Assembly (NCBI GenBank): GCA_040901865.1
Contig: JBBDYD010000018.1
Coordinates: 1-8,753, forward strand
DNA: 8,753 bases
Direction of reading: 5' to 3'
DNA from: JBBDYD01 sp040901865
GTDB lineage: Bacteria > Bacteroidota > Ignavibacteria > UBA10030
Each line of letters opens with the position of its first letter. Position 1 is the first letter of the stretch. Of this stretch, positions 1 through 6,885 are shown piece by piece. The notes under the pieces were generated by a model. That model made no database searches, was not told the DNA's origin, and saw nothing but the letters and a program-made list of their open reading frames with translations. A program made the translations under genes and the position numbers.

Positions 1-454
1 TGATGGAGCGGAACTGAGGAACGAGAATGACGCCCTCATAATCCCCACCGCTGATTGTTTTGTACACGCGGGCTGCAGAGTCCGGATTCAGGCGGTACAA
101 CGCGCTGATCTCCAGGCGGATGGTGAGCCCTTCGCGTGAAAGGACCTCCATGGTCTCTTTGTGTTCTTTTGTCTGGATGGAGTATTTCTGAACACGGGCC
201 AGCGGGTTGATCGGATTAATGCCGGCCAGCAATGGTTCATCCGACACGATGCCAAAAAAATCCACTACGCCCACATGACCCGCGGGAATTACCGTGAGGC
301 ATTGGCCGATAGCCAGCAGAGAAAAGCCGGCCATGGCGGCAAGGGCGATATTCGCGGTTTTCTTCAGCATGACATTGAATTCCGCCTTCTTTCGGGCGGA
401 GAGGAACACGAAGAATGCTCCGATGGCGATGATGACACTGAGAAGGAATAACAT
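1..454 (-). CDS. Prohibitin/SPFH-domain membrane protein, C-terminus outside window
   Basis: This is the N-terminal 151 residues of a prohibitin-like SPFH protein. The family forms large ring or cage assemblies on the membrane and often influences membrane proteases or lipid domains; the partner here is unknown. Residues 1-20 are a hydrophobic segment and residues 34-57 a second one, separated by a short charged stretch (RKKAEF). The SPFH domain then begins with VIPAGHVGVV (55-64) and runs through 'GINPINPL' (78-85) and the 'REGLTIRLEISALYRLN' stretch (107-123), which matches the prohibitin pattern of 'dG..v.ldi.v.yrl.p'. The ATG is preceded by GGAGG with a four-base spacer, which supports the start. 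It lies 96 bases downstream of the lipoprotein glycosidase on the same strand. Family assignment is firm; the specific role is not known. Prohibitins usually have one N-terminal membrane segment, so the extra one is slightly unusual. Confidence 0.88.
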   Translation of the reverse strand, partial: MLFLLSVIIAIGAFFVFLSARKKAEFNVMLKKTANIALAAMAGFSLLAIGQCLTVIPAGHVGVVDFFGIVSDEPLLAGINPINPLARVQKYSIQTKEHKETMEVLSREGLTIRLEISALYRLNPDSAARVYKTISGGDYEGVILVPQFRSI

Positions 455-469
455 GTGACCTCCGTTTTA

Positions 470-506
470 TTTATACAGGTTAAGAATTGAGTCCACGAGC
501 AAGATA
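470..506 (-). promoter_or_regulatory. Possible promoter elements before the SPFH gene
   Basis: The 96-base gap between the glycosidase stop and the SPFH start is AT-rich. On the minus strand it holds a TATCTTG (506-500) and a TATAAA (475-470), either of which could be a -10-type box. No convincing -35 partner sits at standard spacing, so the SPFH gene may equally be read through from the upstream gene. I see no strong stem-loop terminator in this gap. Confidence 0.22.
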
Positions 507-550
507 ACACACTCAGTGGGATGTGAGCTTTGAGAATCCGGAAATAACTC

Positions 551-3500
551 CTATGGTTTTGGGAGAAGCACGTCGTACACGTTCGGATCACGCAAAGATC
601 TTTTTCCCCCGCCCGTCCATTCGGTTGGAAGTGGGCCCACAGTCCGGAAATCCCCCAGTCCCGCGCCCCCGTGATCATCCTGGGCGCCCACGAGCACAGC
701 GTAATTCCAGTTCGCTCCCGGTTTCCCAATCACTTCAAACGGGATTGCAAAGGAGAGTGTTCCTGACGAAGCTCTTCCCAGCGGATTCGCCTCGTCACCC
801 GGAACGGGAAGATACTCTGCAAGAACGGTTCCTTTCCCATCCTCAATCCGAATTCCCCCACCGACATACACGATGATTTCGTACGCGTGCCGTGCAGGCA
901 AGGAATATTGGGCGTTCCGCCCGACCGTTCGTTGGCCTGATCCCGCACGGCCGTCAGTGTCGATCGCAATACCGGTAAACGTTAGCTGAAAACCGTATTC
1001 GGGATGCCAGCCGGGATCGGAAAGTGTGTGGAACTGGACTTTAAAATACGCCCTCTTTTCGTCGGCGGATACGGTGAACCGGGTGATGTCGAGGCTTCCC
1101 GGCCGAAGCTGGGCGATCTTCGGGTAGGTAAAGGATCCGGGTCCTTGGTCATCACCCTTGGGGTCCGTGCGGTCATAGAGTACGGTTGCGCCAGAGTTGG
1201 GAGATTTGATTTCCTCATTGTTGAGGAGACGGTGGTCGGGGCCCCGTAATGCCTTGAGGCCCGGCCTGACAACCGGTACAGCGAGTGAAATAGGAACCAG
1301 GGAAGAATCAGGATCAAAGGCCCGTATGATATCCATTTGAAGCCTGCGTGATCCGTTTGCGTCCTCCACATACACGCCATCCGACTTTACGGTGAGTTCT
1401 GCTTCCGTGAGTGGAGCCAGCATATAGGCAAAATTATGTTCAATCCCGGATTCAAGCCGCCATGTTGCCACCACATCAATCGTGGGAGCCCCGGCCGGCG
1501 ACGAAAGCCTGATTATCCCTTCAGACGGAGACTGGTGATAACGGACCCGAAGGATATGGGCGCCCACGGCAACGTTGAATGCCGCATCCGAGACAGAAGC
1601 AGGGAGATGAGGAGCAAGTTCCAGTTTGTTCTCCACGGCATCAACCGCAACTCCGAGATAGTCCTGGTACGTGTTCCGCAGAAACTCCGCCAGACTCCAT
1701 GCCTGTGTGAACGTCCCCGACAGTCTCGGCTCCGATTCGCCTTCGCGCGGCGCGGCGTCAAGGAGTTCTGAGATTGTTCCAACGGCCCCGCGATCGAGTA
1801 TCTGGTGAATCATGTTTTGCGTGACAAAATAAGCTGTGTCGGCATACCCGAACTGCGTTGCCACGCTGATCCATGGTCCCGCCAGCCATGTCCAGACAAT
1901 GCCGTTATGATAGGCGGCATCCTGGACATAGTAGGGCATATGATGATGGTAGGGGTGAAAATTCTGATCGTTTTGCGAAACCGATGCTACGCCATGCGGA
2001 TAAACCAGTTCCGCAGTTATTTCCTTGAAGGCATTAAACCGGATTTGCGGATCATCGATCAGGCTAAGGGCAAAGATCTGATTTGGTCTGAACTCTCCAT
2101 CGGGAGTGTTATCGGCATTAAGATGATCATAGATGCGGTTGGTTGAGCGATCGAGGAACAGGCGGTTGAAAGAAATCCGAACCTGTTCGGCGTATGAGAA
2201 CCATTCCCGAAAACTTTTTTCATCGTCGGCAAGACCTGCCAGCCAAGATGAAATCAGAAGTTGTTGGTACCAAAGTGCCTGAATATCATTCGCCCGGTTT
2301 CCGCGGGGGCTCCAGGGGCCTTCGGGACCGACCGCATCCATCCAGGTTTCCGCGTCTCCGTGTGTGAGCAGGCCATTCCGGTCGATCCGATTTTTGAGGG
2401 ATCCTTCAACGGCTCTTCGAACGACAGGATAGACCGATCGGGCAAATGCCGTATCTCCTGAATAGTTGATATACTCACCCAGAGCTCCGATAAACCTCGG
2501 CGTACCGTCTGCCGTGTTGTAGCTGATGGAGGATGGCGTGACAAGGTTCGGAATGCGGCCAAAGGTTGGGCTGGCGGGATTCACATCCTGCCATTCGGCA
2601 AAGGATTGCAGAATTTCCTTCGCATCGAAGAAATTTCCCTGAACAAGCGTGGCCCCGGGGAGCGAAATAAATGAATCGCGCCCCCAATAATTGCTGAACC
2701 ACGGAAGCCCCGCAAAAATCCCTTTTTTCCGTTGTTGCATGATCAAGGCGTCCATGGAAAGCAAAGCCCAGTGGAAGGCCATGTCGAGGCGATGATCAGT
2801 CGTGCGGAGAGCTGTGCGGTCCATAAGGTGCTGCATGCGATCTTTTCTGCTTTGAATCAGGTCCCCGTAGCGCGTGGCCACGAACCGTGTCCGCTCAAGT
2901 GTTTGTTCCTCGGTATCTCCGGCCGCCAGAATTGCAACAGAAACGCCGTTCACGATTGCTGCCTGTGCCAGGGCAGGGCCGACTCGGAAGCCGCCCTGTA
3001 CGGATGTTGCGCTGACTTTCCGGTCCGCGCCGATGACGGTGGCGCCGATCCAAACGGGGTAATCAGCAGAGGGGGTCCTTTGAAGGTGGTTTTTCCGGGC
3101 AATAAGAATGACATCACCGTGAGATCTCGTGACGTAGTCGGCGGGATTTTGTGAACCTGAAAATAGAGGGCGAAGTCCGACCGCCGATCCTTTGATAGTG
3201 CTGAGTTCGATGACGATTGCGTCGATGGAATCGAGCAGAGTCACCGTTTCTTGAACACCAATCGGATAAGCCCGTTGAACCCGATTGGGATAAACCTGGG
3301 TCAAATGCACTTGCGATTTCAGCAGTTCGCGATCATCAATGGTGATGAGGTAGTCATCCATGATTTTCCTGGACATCACGTGCCAGCCATGCCATCCCCT
3401 GTTGTGTTCCGCATTCGTCTCTGTGTAGAGAAACCCGGCATTCTTATTCGTAAAGGCGAGCTCGCGGGAAGTCCCGAATACGTCGATCCGGAGGTCTTCG

Positions 3501-3583
3501 ACCAATAACCGCCGTTCGGGATCAAACCGGCTACAACCGATAAACAGCACCAAGAAGAAAACCAGGGAATATCGCATGTTCAT
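551..3583 (-). CDS. Lipoprotein amylo-alpha-1,6-glucosidase-like (GH133-type) enzyme with glucodextranase C-terminal module
   Basis: A 1,010-residue protein predicted to hydrolyse alpha-glucosidic linkages in a glycogen-, dextran- or oligosaccharide-type substrate outside the cytoplasm. It starts with a short lipoprotein signal: a hydrophobic stretch ending LFIGC, with Cys17 as the lipidation site (Phe at -3 is not the commonest lipobox residue). Residues about 25-250 are a beta-rich N-terminal domain. Residues about 260-640 form the alpha/alpha-barrel of the amylo-alpha-1,6-glucosidase family, with WFSNYWGRDSF (295-305), HGDAETWMDA (408-417), YHNGIVWTWLAGP (558-570) and FTQAWSLAEFLR (625-636). 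A linking beta region follows. Residues about 795-1010 (from SGATVLYDRTDPKGDD, ending in PNVYDVL) resemble the C-terminal module of glucodextranase. Catalytic acids are probably among D410, E412, D416 and E614/E616, but I cannot assign them. No clear ribosome-binding site precedes the ATG; a second ATG lies two codons in. Family assignment is strong; substrate is unknown. Confidence 0.87.
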   Translation of the reverse strand: MNMRYSLVFFLVLFIGCSRFDPERRLLVEDLRIDVFGTSRELAFTNKNAGFLYTETNAEHNRGWHGWHVMSRKIMDDYLITIDDRELLKSQVHLTQVYPNRVQRAYPIGVQETVTLLDSIDAIVIELSTIKGSAVGLRPLFSGSQNPADYVTRSHGDVILIARKNHLQRTPSADYPVWIGATVIGADRKVSATSVQGGFRVGPALAQAAIVNGVSVAILAAGDTEEQTLERTRFVATRYGDLIQSRKDRMQHLMDRTALRTTDHRLDMAFHWALLSMDALIMQQRKKGIFAGLPWFSNYWGRDSFISLPGATLVQGNFFDAKEILQSFAEWQDVNPASPTFGRIPNLVTPSSISYNTADGTPRFIGALGEYINYSGDTAFARSVYPVVRRAVEGSLKNRIDRNGLLTHGDAETWMDAVGPEGPWSPRGNRANDIQALWYQQLLISSWLAGLADDEKSFREWFSYAEQVRISFNRLFLDRSTNRIYDHLNADNTPDGEFRPNQIFALSLIDDPQIRFNAFKEITAELVYPHGVASVSQNDQNFHPYHHHMPYYVQDAAYHNGIVWTWLAGPWISVATQFGYADTAYFVTQNMIHQILDRGAVGTISELLDAAPREGESEPRLSGTFTQAWSLAEFLRNTYQDYLGVAVDAVENKLELAPHLPASVSDAAFNVAVGAHILRVRYHQSPSEGIIRLSSPAGAPTIDVVATWRLESGIEHNFAYMLAPLTEAELTVKSDGVYVEDANGSRRLQMDIIRAFDPDSSLVPISLAVPVVRPGLKALRGPDHRLLNNEEIKSPNSGATVLYDRTDPKGDDQGPGSFTYPKIAQLRPGSLDITRFTVSADEKRAYFKVQFHTLSDPGWHPEYGFQLTFTGIAIDTDGRAGSGQRTVGRNAQYSLPARHAYEIIVYVGGGIRIEDGKGTVLAEYLPVPGDEANPLGRASSGTLSFAIPFEVIGKPGANWNYAVLVGAQDDHGGAGLGDFRTVGPLPTEWTGGGKRSLRDPNVYDVLLPKP

Positions 3584-3613
3584 TGTGGGATGAAAACGAG
3601 AAGGTTGAATGTC

Positions 3614-3642
3614 AACTTACAGATTTTTGCCAGCACCCGCAA
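3614..3642 (-). promoter_or_regulatory. Putative promoter of the lipoprotein glycosidase gene
   Basis: On the minus strand TTGCGG (3642-3637) is followed after 17 bases by TAAGTT (3619-3614), about 30 bases before the ATG at 3583. The same arrangement (TTGCGT, 17 bases, TAAGTT) occurs before the CBS-domain gene, which makes both more believable. It lies in the 151-base divergent region shared with the phosphatase gene. Confidence 0.42.
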
Positions 3643-3683
3643 CTAAAACCGGAAACACGTCAATTGCCATCCGCGAGATTTCA

Positions 3684-3713
3684 TTGTTGACCGTCCTCGC
3701 ATTTTTGTATCTT
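3684..3713 (+). promoter_or_regulatory. Putative promoter of the inositol-monophosphatase-family gene
   Basis: TTGTTGACC (3684-3692) is followed by TATCTT (3708-3713), giving 18 bases after TTGTTG or 15 after TTGACC. The start codon is 21 bases past the -10-type box. The TTG/TAnnTT layout resembles promoters of the FCB group. This favours a start at 3735 rather than upstream at 3609, because translation from 3609 would place the promoter inside the gene. Confidence 0.42.
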
Positions 3714-3723
3714 ACGACAAGAA

Positions 3724-3729
3724 AAGGAG
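3724..3729 (+). promoter_or_regulatory. Ribosome-binding site that sets the phosphatase start
   Basis: AAGGAG sits five bases before the ATG at 3735. An in-frame upstream ATG at 3609 has no such site and would add 42 residues with no family similarity. Confidence 0.75.
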
Positions 3730-3734
3730 CACGT

Positions 3735-4508
3735 ATGTTTGAACTCGCAGTTGAAGCCGCTCTGAAAGCCGGGCGATTGCTCAAGGACCGCGCGGGGAAT
3801 GCCAAAAGCGTGGAAACAAAATTCGGTCAAGAAACCAACCTCGTCACCGAGCTTGATCGGCAGGCCGAAGCCCTCATCATCAAAACCATCTCGAAGAAAT
3901 ACCCGGGACACGATTTTCTTGCCGAGGAGTCGGGTAGTACAAAACTTGAATCGGACTTCAAGTGGATTATTGATCCGATCGACGGCACGACAAACTTTGC
4001 TCACGGCCTTCCGATTTTCTGCGTCTCCATCGGACTGGAATACCGGGGGGATATTGTTCTTGGCGTGGTCTATGATCCCACGCGCGATGAATTGTTCACC
4101 GCGGAACGCGGGAAGGGGGCATTCTTGAACGGGAATCCAATCCGCGTCTCCAACGCTTCATCTCTTATCGAGAGTGTGCTGGTCACCGGATTTGCGTACA
4201 ACGTGAGTTCGACCCTTGAGAATATCGACCATTTTCGAAACTTCCTCCTCGAGGCCAGGGCAGTACGAAGGCTGGGGTCCGCAGCTCTCGATCTTTGCTA
4301 TGTTGCCGCGGGAAGGCTCGATGGATATTGGGAAATGTCGCTGAACCCCTGGGATATGGCGGCGGGCGTAGTACTTGTGGAAGAAGCCGGCGGGAAATTT
4401 ACCGATCTTGAAGGCCGGGTTTCAACTATTCATAACAAGAAGATACTGGTTTCGAACGGAAAGATTCATGAACAGATGGTGGGAGTACTCAAGAGGGGGA
4501 AGATATAG
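3735..4508 (+). CDS. suhB: Inositol-1-monophosphatase family protein (SuhB-like)
   Basis: A 257-residue cytosolic, Mg2+-dependent phosphomonoesterase of the IMPase/FBPase-like superfamily. Characterised members remove phosphate from inositol 1-phosphate; relatives act on fructose 1,6-bisphosphate, histidinol phosphate or 3'-phosphoadenosine 5'-phosphate. The metal ligands are all visible: the acidic pair of LAEESG (E64-E65), DPIDGTTNF (80-88, with D80 and D83) and the second signature NPWDMAAG (204-211, D207), followed by the usual VEEAGG turn (215-220). The length is typical of SuhB. The start is fixed by an AAGGAG five bases upstream. It is divergent from the lipoprotein glycosidase, and its 3' end faces the ferredoxin-like gene across a palindromic repeat. 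Family is certain; in vivo substrate cannot be read from sequence, and the symbol is by family resemblance. Confidence 0.93.
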   Translation: MFELAVEAALKAGRLLKDRAGNAKSVETKFGQETNLVTELDRQAEALIIKTISKKYPGHDFLAEESGSTKLESDFKWIIDPIDGTTNFAHGLPIFCVSIGLEYRGDIVLGVVYDPTRDELFTAERGKGAFLNGNPIRVSNASSLIESVLVTGFAYNVSSTLENIDHFRNFLLEARAVRRLGSAALDLCYVAAGRLDGYWEMSLNPWDMAAGVVLVEEAGGKFTDLEGRVSTIHNKKILVSNGKIHEQMVGVLKRGKI

Positions 4509-4515
4509 AGCTAAG

Positions 4516-4628
4516 AAATTCTAAATTCTAATCTCGAAATACGAAACAATATCAAAACACTAAATATTAGACGAAGCGATTAAGGAATTAGAGTTTTGGG
4601 TTTGTTTGAGATTTAGATATTCGAATTT
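4516..4628. repeat. AT-rich palindromic element with seven-base phasing
   Basis: An imperfect inverted repeat fills the junction between two convergent genes. Both arms read as successive seven-base units. The left arm reads AAATTCT, AAATTCT, AATCTCG, AAATACG, AAACAAT and then ATCAAAAC (4516-4558). The right arm, read on the minus strand from 4628 to 4593, gives AAATTCG, AATATCT, AAATCTC, AAACAAA and then CCCAAAAC. The arms differ by about one unit in length and are separated by 34 bases. No protein is encoded. Similar AT-rich palindromes between genes occur in several uncultured bacterial genomes (recollection, not checked). It could fold into a hairpin and end transcription from both sides. 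Confidence 0.72.
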
Positions 4629-4640
4629 CGTGATTACTCT

Positions 4641-5090
4641 TTATAGGATTTTCACCAAATCCAATCCCATCACCGCAAACGTCAAAAGCATAATAAGCGT
4701 AAAGAGTCCCAGCGCCGCGAAGAATCCTGCGTGGCGTTTCGTTTCTTCAAGATCAAGTTCCCGCGATGGCCGTGTGCGAACAGTAATATCCCCGTTAACC
4801 TGAACCTGGCATGCGAGCCGGTGACTGGGCAAAACTTTTCGTTTCAGGATCCTTCCGGCGAGTAATCGCTCTTCGTCCGGTGTCCTTGCGTTCACACCTT
4901 TGCCTTCCGTAATTTCCACGACGTCCGATGTGCAGGGAATACTGACCGGGCCCAGCTGCAGATTCACCCTGAGGAATCTCTGCAGTGGACTCGCGAGGCC
5001 AATCCCGGCCTTTAAAGCTGCCTTCCTGAGGTTCGTTCCCGGCAGGACGTCGATTGATTTGTGATTATTGAGGAAATGAATCGTGGGCAT
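4641..5090 (-). CDS. Degenerate 2Fe-2S ferredoxin-like protein with C-terminal membrane anchor
   Basis: A 149-residue protein from the ATG at 5090 (an in-frame TTG at 5096 would add two residues). Residues 1-108 resemble a plant-type ferredoxin domain: TIHFLNN at the first strand, LRKAALKAGIGLASPL (21-36), VVEITEG (57-63), PDEERLLAG (71-79) and the characteristic RLACQVQVNGDITVRT (91-106). Such domains normally hold a 2Fe-2S cluster on four cysteines (C-x4-C-x2-C plus the later C of RLACQ). Here only C53 and C94 exist, so a normal cluster is unlikely. Residues about 121-146 are one hydrophobic helix ending near the C-terminus, giving a tail-anchored protein facing the cytosol. It lies 12 bases after the CBS-domain gene and has no clear ribosome-binding site, so it is probably co-transcribed and coupled. 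Fold assignment is moderately firm; function is unknown. Confidence 0.72.
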   Translation of the reverse strand: MPTIHFLNNHKSIDVLPGTNLRKAALKAGIGLASPLQRFLRVNLQLGPVSIPCTSDVVEITEGKGVNARTPDEERLLAGRILKRKVLPSHRLACQVQVNGDITVRTRPSRELDLEETKRHAGFFAALGLFTLIMLLTFAVMGLDLVKIL

Positions 5091-5102
5091 AGGCAAGTGT
5101 GA

Positions 5103-5561
5103 TCAATGATCCTGATATTTTTTTGCGGTCCCCGGGGGGATTGTATAAATGTAGCTTTCCAAATATTCCAGATTTCGTTCTTTTTCGTCGATATCGACCA
5201 TCAGAAGATCGCGCAGGGAAACCATTCCGAGTAACTGATCCTGGGAGACGACCGGAAGATGCCGGCAGTGGGCTTTTTGCATCTTCTGAAGGCATGATAC
5301 GTGATTCTCATCCGCCTCGGCGACAACGATGCGCGTTGTCATCACATCACCTATGAGCGTTGTTGAGGGATCGCGCCCGAGCGCGATAACACGCGTGATC
5401 ACGTCCCGCTCCGAAAAGATCCCAACGAGCCGGTTTTCCTTGGTGACCGGTACCGCTCCAATGTTCTTCTCAGCCATGAATCGTGCTGCCTCTGCCACCG
5501 TAAACTCGCGCCTCACTGCGTGAATCGGGCGATCTTGAATGAATTCGCCAATCGATTTCAT
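5103..5561 (-). CDS. Two-CBS-domain protein
   Basis: A 152-residue stand-alone CBS-pair (Bateman module) protein, cytosolic, probably an adenine-nucleotide sensor. CBS1 covers about residues 7-62 and CBS2 about 71-125. Each ends with the ligand-binding [ST]-x-x-D pattern: SERD (50-53) in the first and SLRD (115-118) in the second. The tail NLEYLESYIY (130-139) is common in this subgroup. The start has a strong AAGGAGG eight bases upstream (5576-5570). The gene is followed after 12 bases by the ferredoxin-like membrane protein, so the pair is probably an operon, and the CBS protein may act on or with it (inference). No catalytic domain is attached. Ligand and target are not known. Confidence 0.93.
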   Translation of the reverse strand: MKSIGEFIQDRPIHAVRREFTVAEAARFMAEKNIGAVPVTKENRLVGIFSERDVITRVIALGRDPSTTLIGDVMTTRIVVAEADENHVSCLQKMQKAHCRHLPVVSQDQLLGMVSLRDLLMVDIDEKERNLEYLESYIYTIPPGTAKKYQDH

Positions 5562-5603
5562 AGCCCTGCCCTCCTTCCATGGGGTGTGTCGTTCGGGTCA
5601 AAA

Positions 5604-5632
5604 AACTTAAGAACTTTTCCTAATTGACGCAA
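5604..5632 (-). promoter_or_regulatory. Putative promoter of the CBS/ferredoxin-like pair
   Basis: On the minus strand TTGCGT (5632-5627) is followed after 17 bases by TAAGTT (5609-5604), about 43 bases before the ATG at 5561. The boxes and spacing are nearly the same as those before the lipoprotein glycosidase gene. Confidence 0.42.
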
Positions 5633-5675
5633 GTCTTGGGCGGGATTCTTGCATCGCGATCATAATGTCGATACA

Positions 5676-5701
5676 TTGAAAGGGCCGATATAGGCTATAA
5701 T
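5676..5701 (+). promoter_or_regulatory. Putative promoter of the phosphofructokinase gene
   Basis: A perfect TATAAT (5696-5701) lies 23 bases before the ATG. The nearest upstream box is TTGAAA (5676-5681) with a spacer of only 14 bases, so the -35 assignment is weak. The leader would be about 17 bases, leaving the AAAGGAAGG ribosome-binding stretch (5708-5716) at its very 5' end. Confidence 0.38.
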
Positions 5702-5724
5702 GACGACAAAGGAAGGGTGTATTC

Positions 5725-6876
5725 ATGCGAATAGGAATTCTCACCGGGGGAGGCGATGTCCCCGGACTTAACCCCTGCATCAAAGGCGTTGTGTATCGGG
5801 CTGTGGATAATGGCGCAGAGGTGATTGGCCTCAAACGTGGATGGGCTGGTTTTCTCGACTACGATCTTTCGAACCCCGATGACAGCGAGTGGGTGATCCG
5901 GCTCGACAAACGAAACACCCGGACCATCGATCGCACCGGCGGGACATTTCTCCATACGTCGCGTACGAATCCTGGAAAGGTGAAACCGGAAGATCTTCCA
6001 ATATTCCTCCGAACGTCGGAGCCACAACCGAAAGATGCCCGCATCGATTGTACGCCACATGTTCTGAAGGTGATCGACCGCTTGAAGATCGATGTTCTCA
6101 TCACGATTGGCGGAGATGATACTCAAAGCTATGCTGTGCGATTGCACAAGGAAGGCTTTCCCGTGATCGCCATTCCGAAAACCATGGACAACGATGTGTT
6201 CGGTACGGATTACTGCATCGGGTTTTCCACTGCTGTAACGCGCAGCGTTGATTTCATCACCTCCCTGCGGACTGTGGCGGGTTCGCACGAGCGCATTGCC
6301 ATCGTGGAACTCTTTGGTCGCAACTCGGGAGAAACCTCCCTGATTTCCGCTTATCTGGCTGGTGTCGATCGGGCTATTATTTCAGAAGTCCCGTTTGATC
6401 CGGACAGGCTTGCACAATTGTTGGAGGAGGACAAACGGACGAACCCAAGTAACTACGCGATCATGACGATTTCAGAAGGAGCTCACATGAAAGGGGTAGG
6501 CATCATTGAAAGCGGGCCTGAAGATGCTTACGGACATCGAAAGCTTGGCGGCATTGGAGAAGAAACTGAAGATTATCTCAAACGGAAACTGAAAACCCAC
6601 ACCGTGTATCAGCAAGTGGCGTACCTGATGCGAAGTGGAGAACCGGACGCGTTGGACCGGATGGTCGCCTTCAGCTATGCGGGCCTTGCCACGGATCTTG
6701 TTCTACGCAAGGAATTCGGAAGGATGGTCGCGCTTCAGGAAGGGAAATATACGACAGTTCCCATTGATACCTTGACGAAGGGTGTCAAGCGGGTTGATGT
6801 CGACGCTCTGTACGACAAAGATGAATACCGGCCGAAAATTGCGCACATGCTGGGAAAGCCGATGTTCTTATATTGA
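5725..6876 (+). CDS. pfp: 6-phosphofructokinase, predicted pyrophosphate-dependent
   Basis: A 383-residue cytosolic enzyme converting fructose 6-phosphate to fructose 1,6-bisphosphate. The nucleotide-site opening is GILTGGGDVPGLN (4-16). Two positions separate ATP from pyrophosphate users in this family. ATP enzymes have GGDG and GTIDND. This protein has GGDD (129-132) and PKTMDND (151-157), that is, Asp and Lys where E. coli PfkA has Gly104 and Gly124, which is the pyrophosphate-type combination. The catalytic Asp is D155. FGRNSG (197-202) is the substrate-binding arginine motif, and RSGEPDALDR (303-312) replaces the usual QRGG-x-P-x-x-x-DR. An AAAGGAAGG lies eight bases before the ATG. A pyrophosphate enzyme works reversibly, in glycolysis or gluconeogenesis. 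It faces the phosphorylase gene convergently. Family is certain; phosphoryl donor is inferred from two residues. Confidence 0.94.
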   Translation: MRIGILTGGGDVPGLNPCIKGVVYRAVDNGAEVIGLKRGWAGFLDYDLSNPDDSEWVIRLDKRNTRTIDRTGGTFLHTSRTNPGKVKPEDLPIFLRTSEPQPKDARIDCTPHVLKVIDRLKIDVLITIGGDDTQSYAVRLHKEGFPVIAIPKTMDNDVFGTDYCIGFSTAVTRSVDFITSLRTVAGSHERIAIVELFGRNSGETSLISAYLAGVDRAIISEVPFDPDRLAQLLEEDKRTNPSNYAIMTISEGAHMKGVGIIESGPEDAYGHRKLGGIGEETEDYLKRKLKTHTVYQQVAYLMRSGEPDALDRMVAFSYAGLATDLVLRKEFGRMVALQEGKYTTVPIDTLTKGVKRVDVDALYDKDEYRPKIAHMLGKPMFLY

Positions 6877-6885
6877 TTAAAAGCA

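Noticed and set aside
161..451. 96-residue plus-strand reading frame
   Set aside because: It is antisense to the SPFH gene, low in recognisable features, and the minus-strand frame has clear prohibitin motifs and a ribosome-binding site.
455..550. Intrinsic terminator after the glycosidase gene
   Set aside because: Only a four-base stem (CTCA/TGAG) without a T-run is visible, which is within chance.
523..876. Plus-strand and other minus-strand reading frames around the end of the glycosidase gene
   Set aside because: They are shadows of the 1,010-residue protein, rich in Arg/Ser/Pro with no family motif.
3609..3734. 42-residue N-terminal extension of the phosphatase
   Set aside because: It lies over the putative promoter, has no ribosome-binding site or family similarity, and a strong site precedes the ATG at 3735.
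4930..5000. Compensating frameshifts as the explanation for missing ferredoxin cysteines
   Set aside because: I read all three minus-strand frames here and none supplies the C-x4-C-x2-C motif, so sequence error by indel does not explain the loss.
5695..6288. 197-residue minus-strand reading frame opposite the phosphofructokinase
   Set aside because: It is antisense to a gene with complete catalytic motifs and has no recognisable domain.
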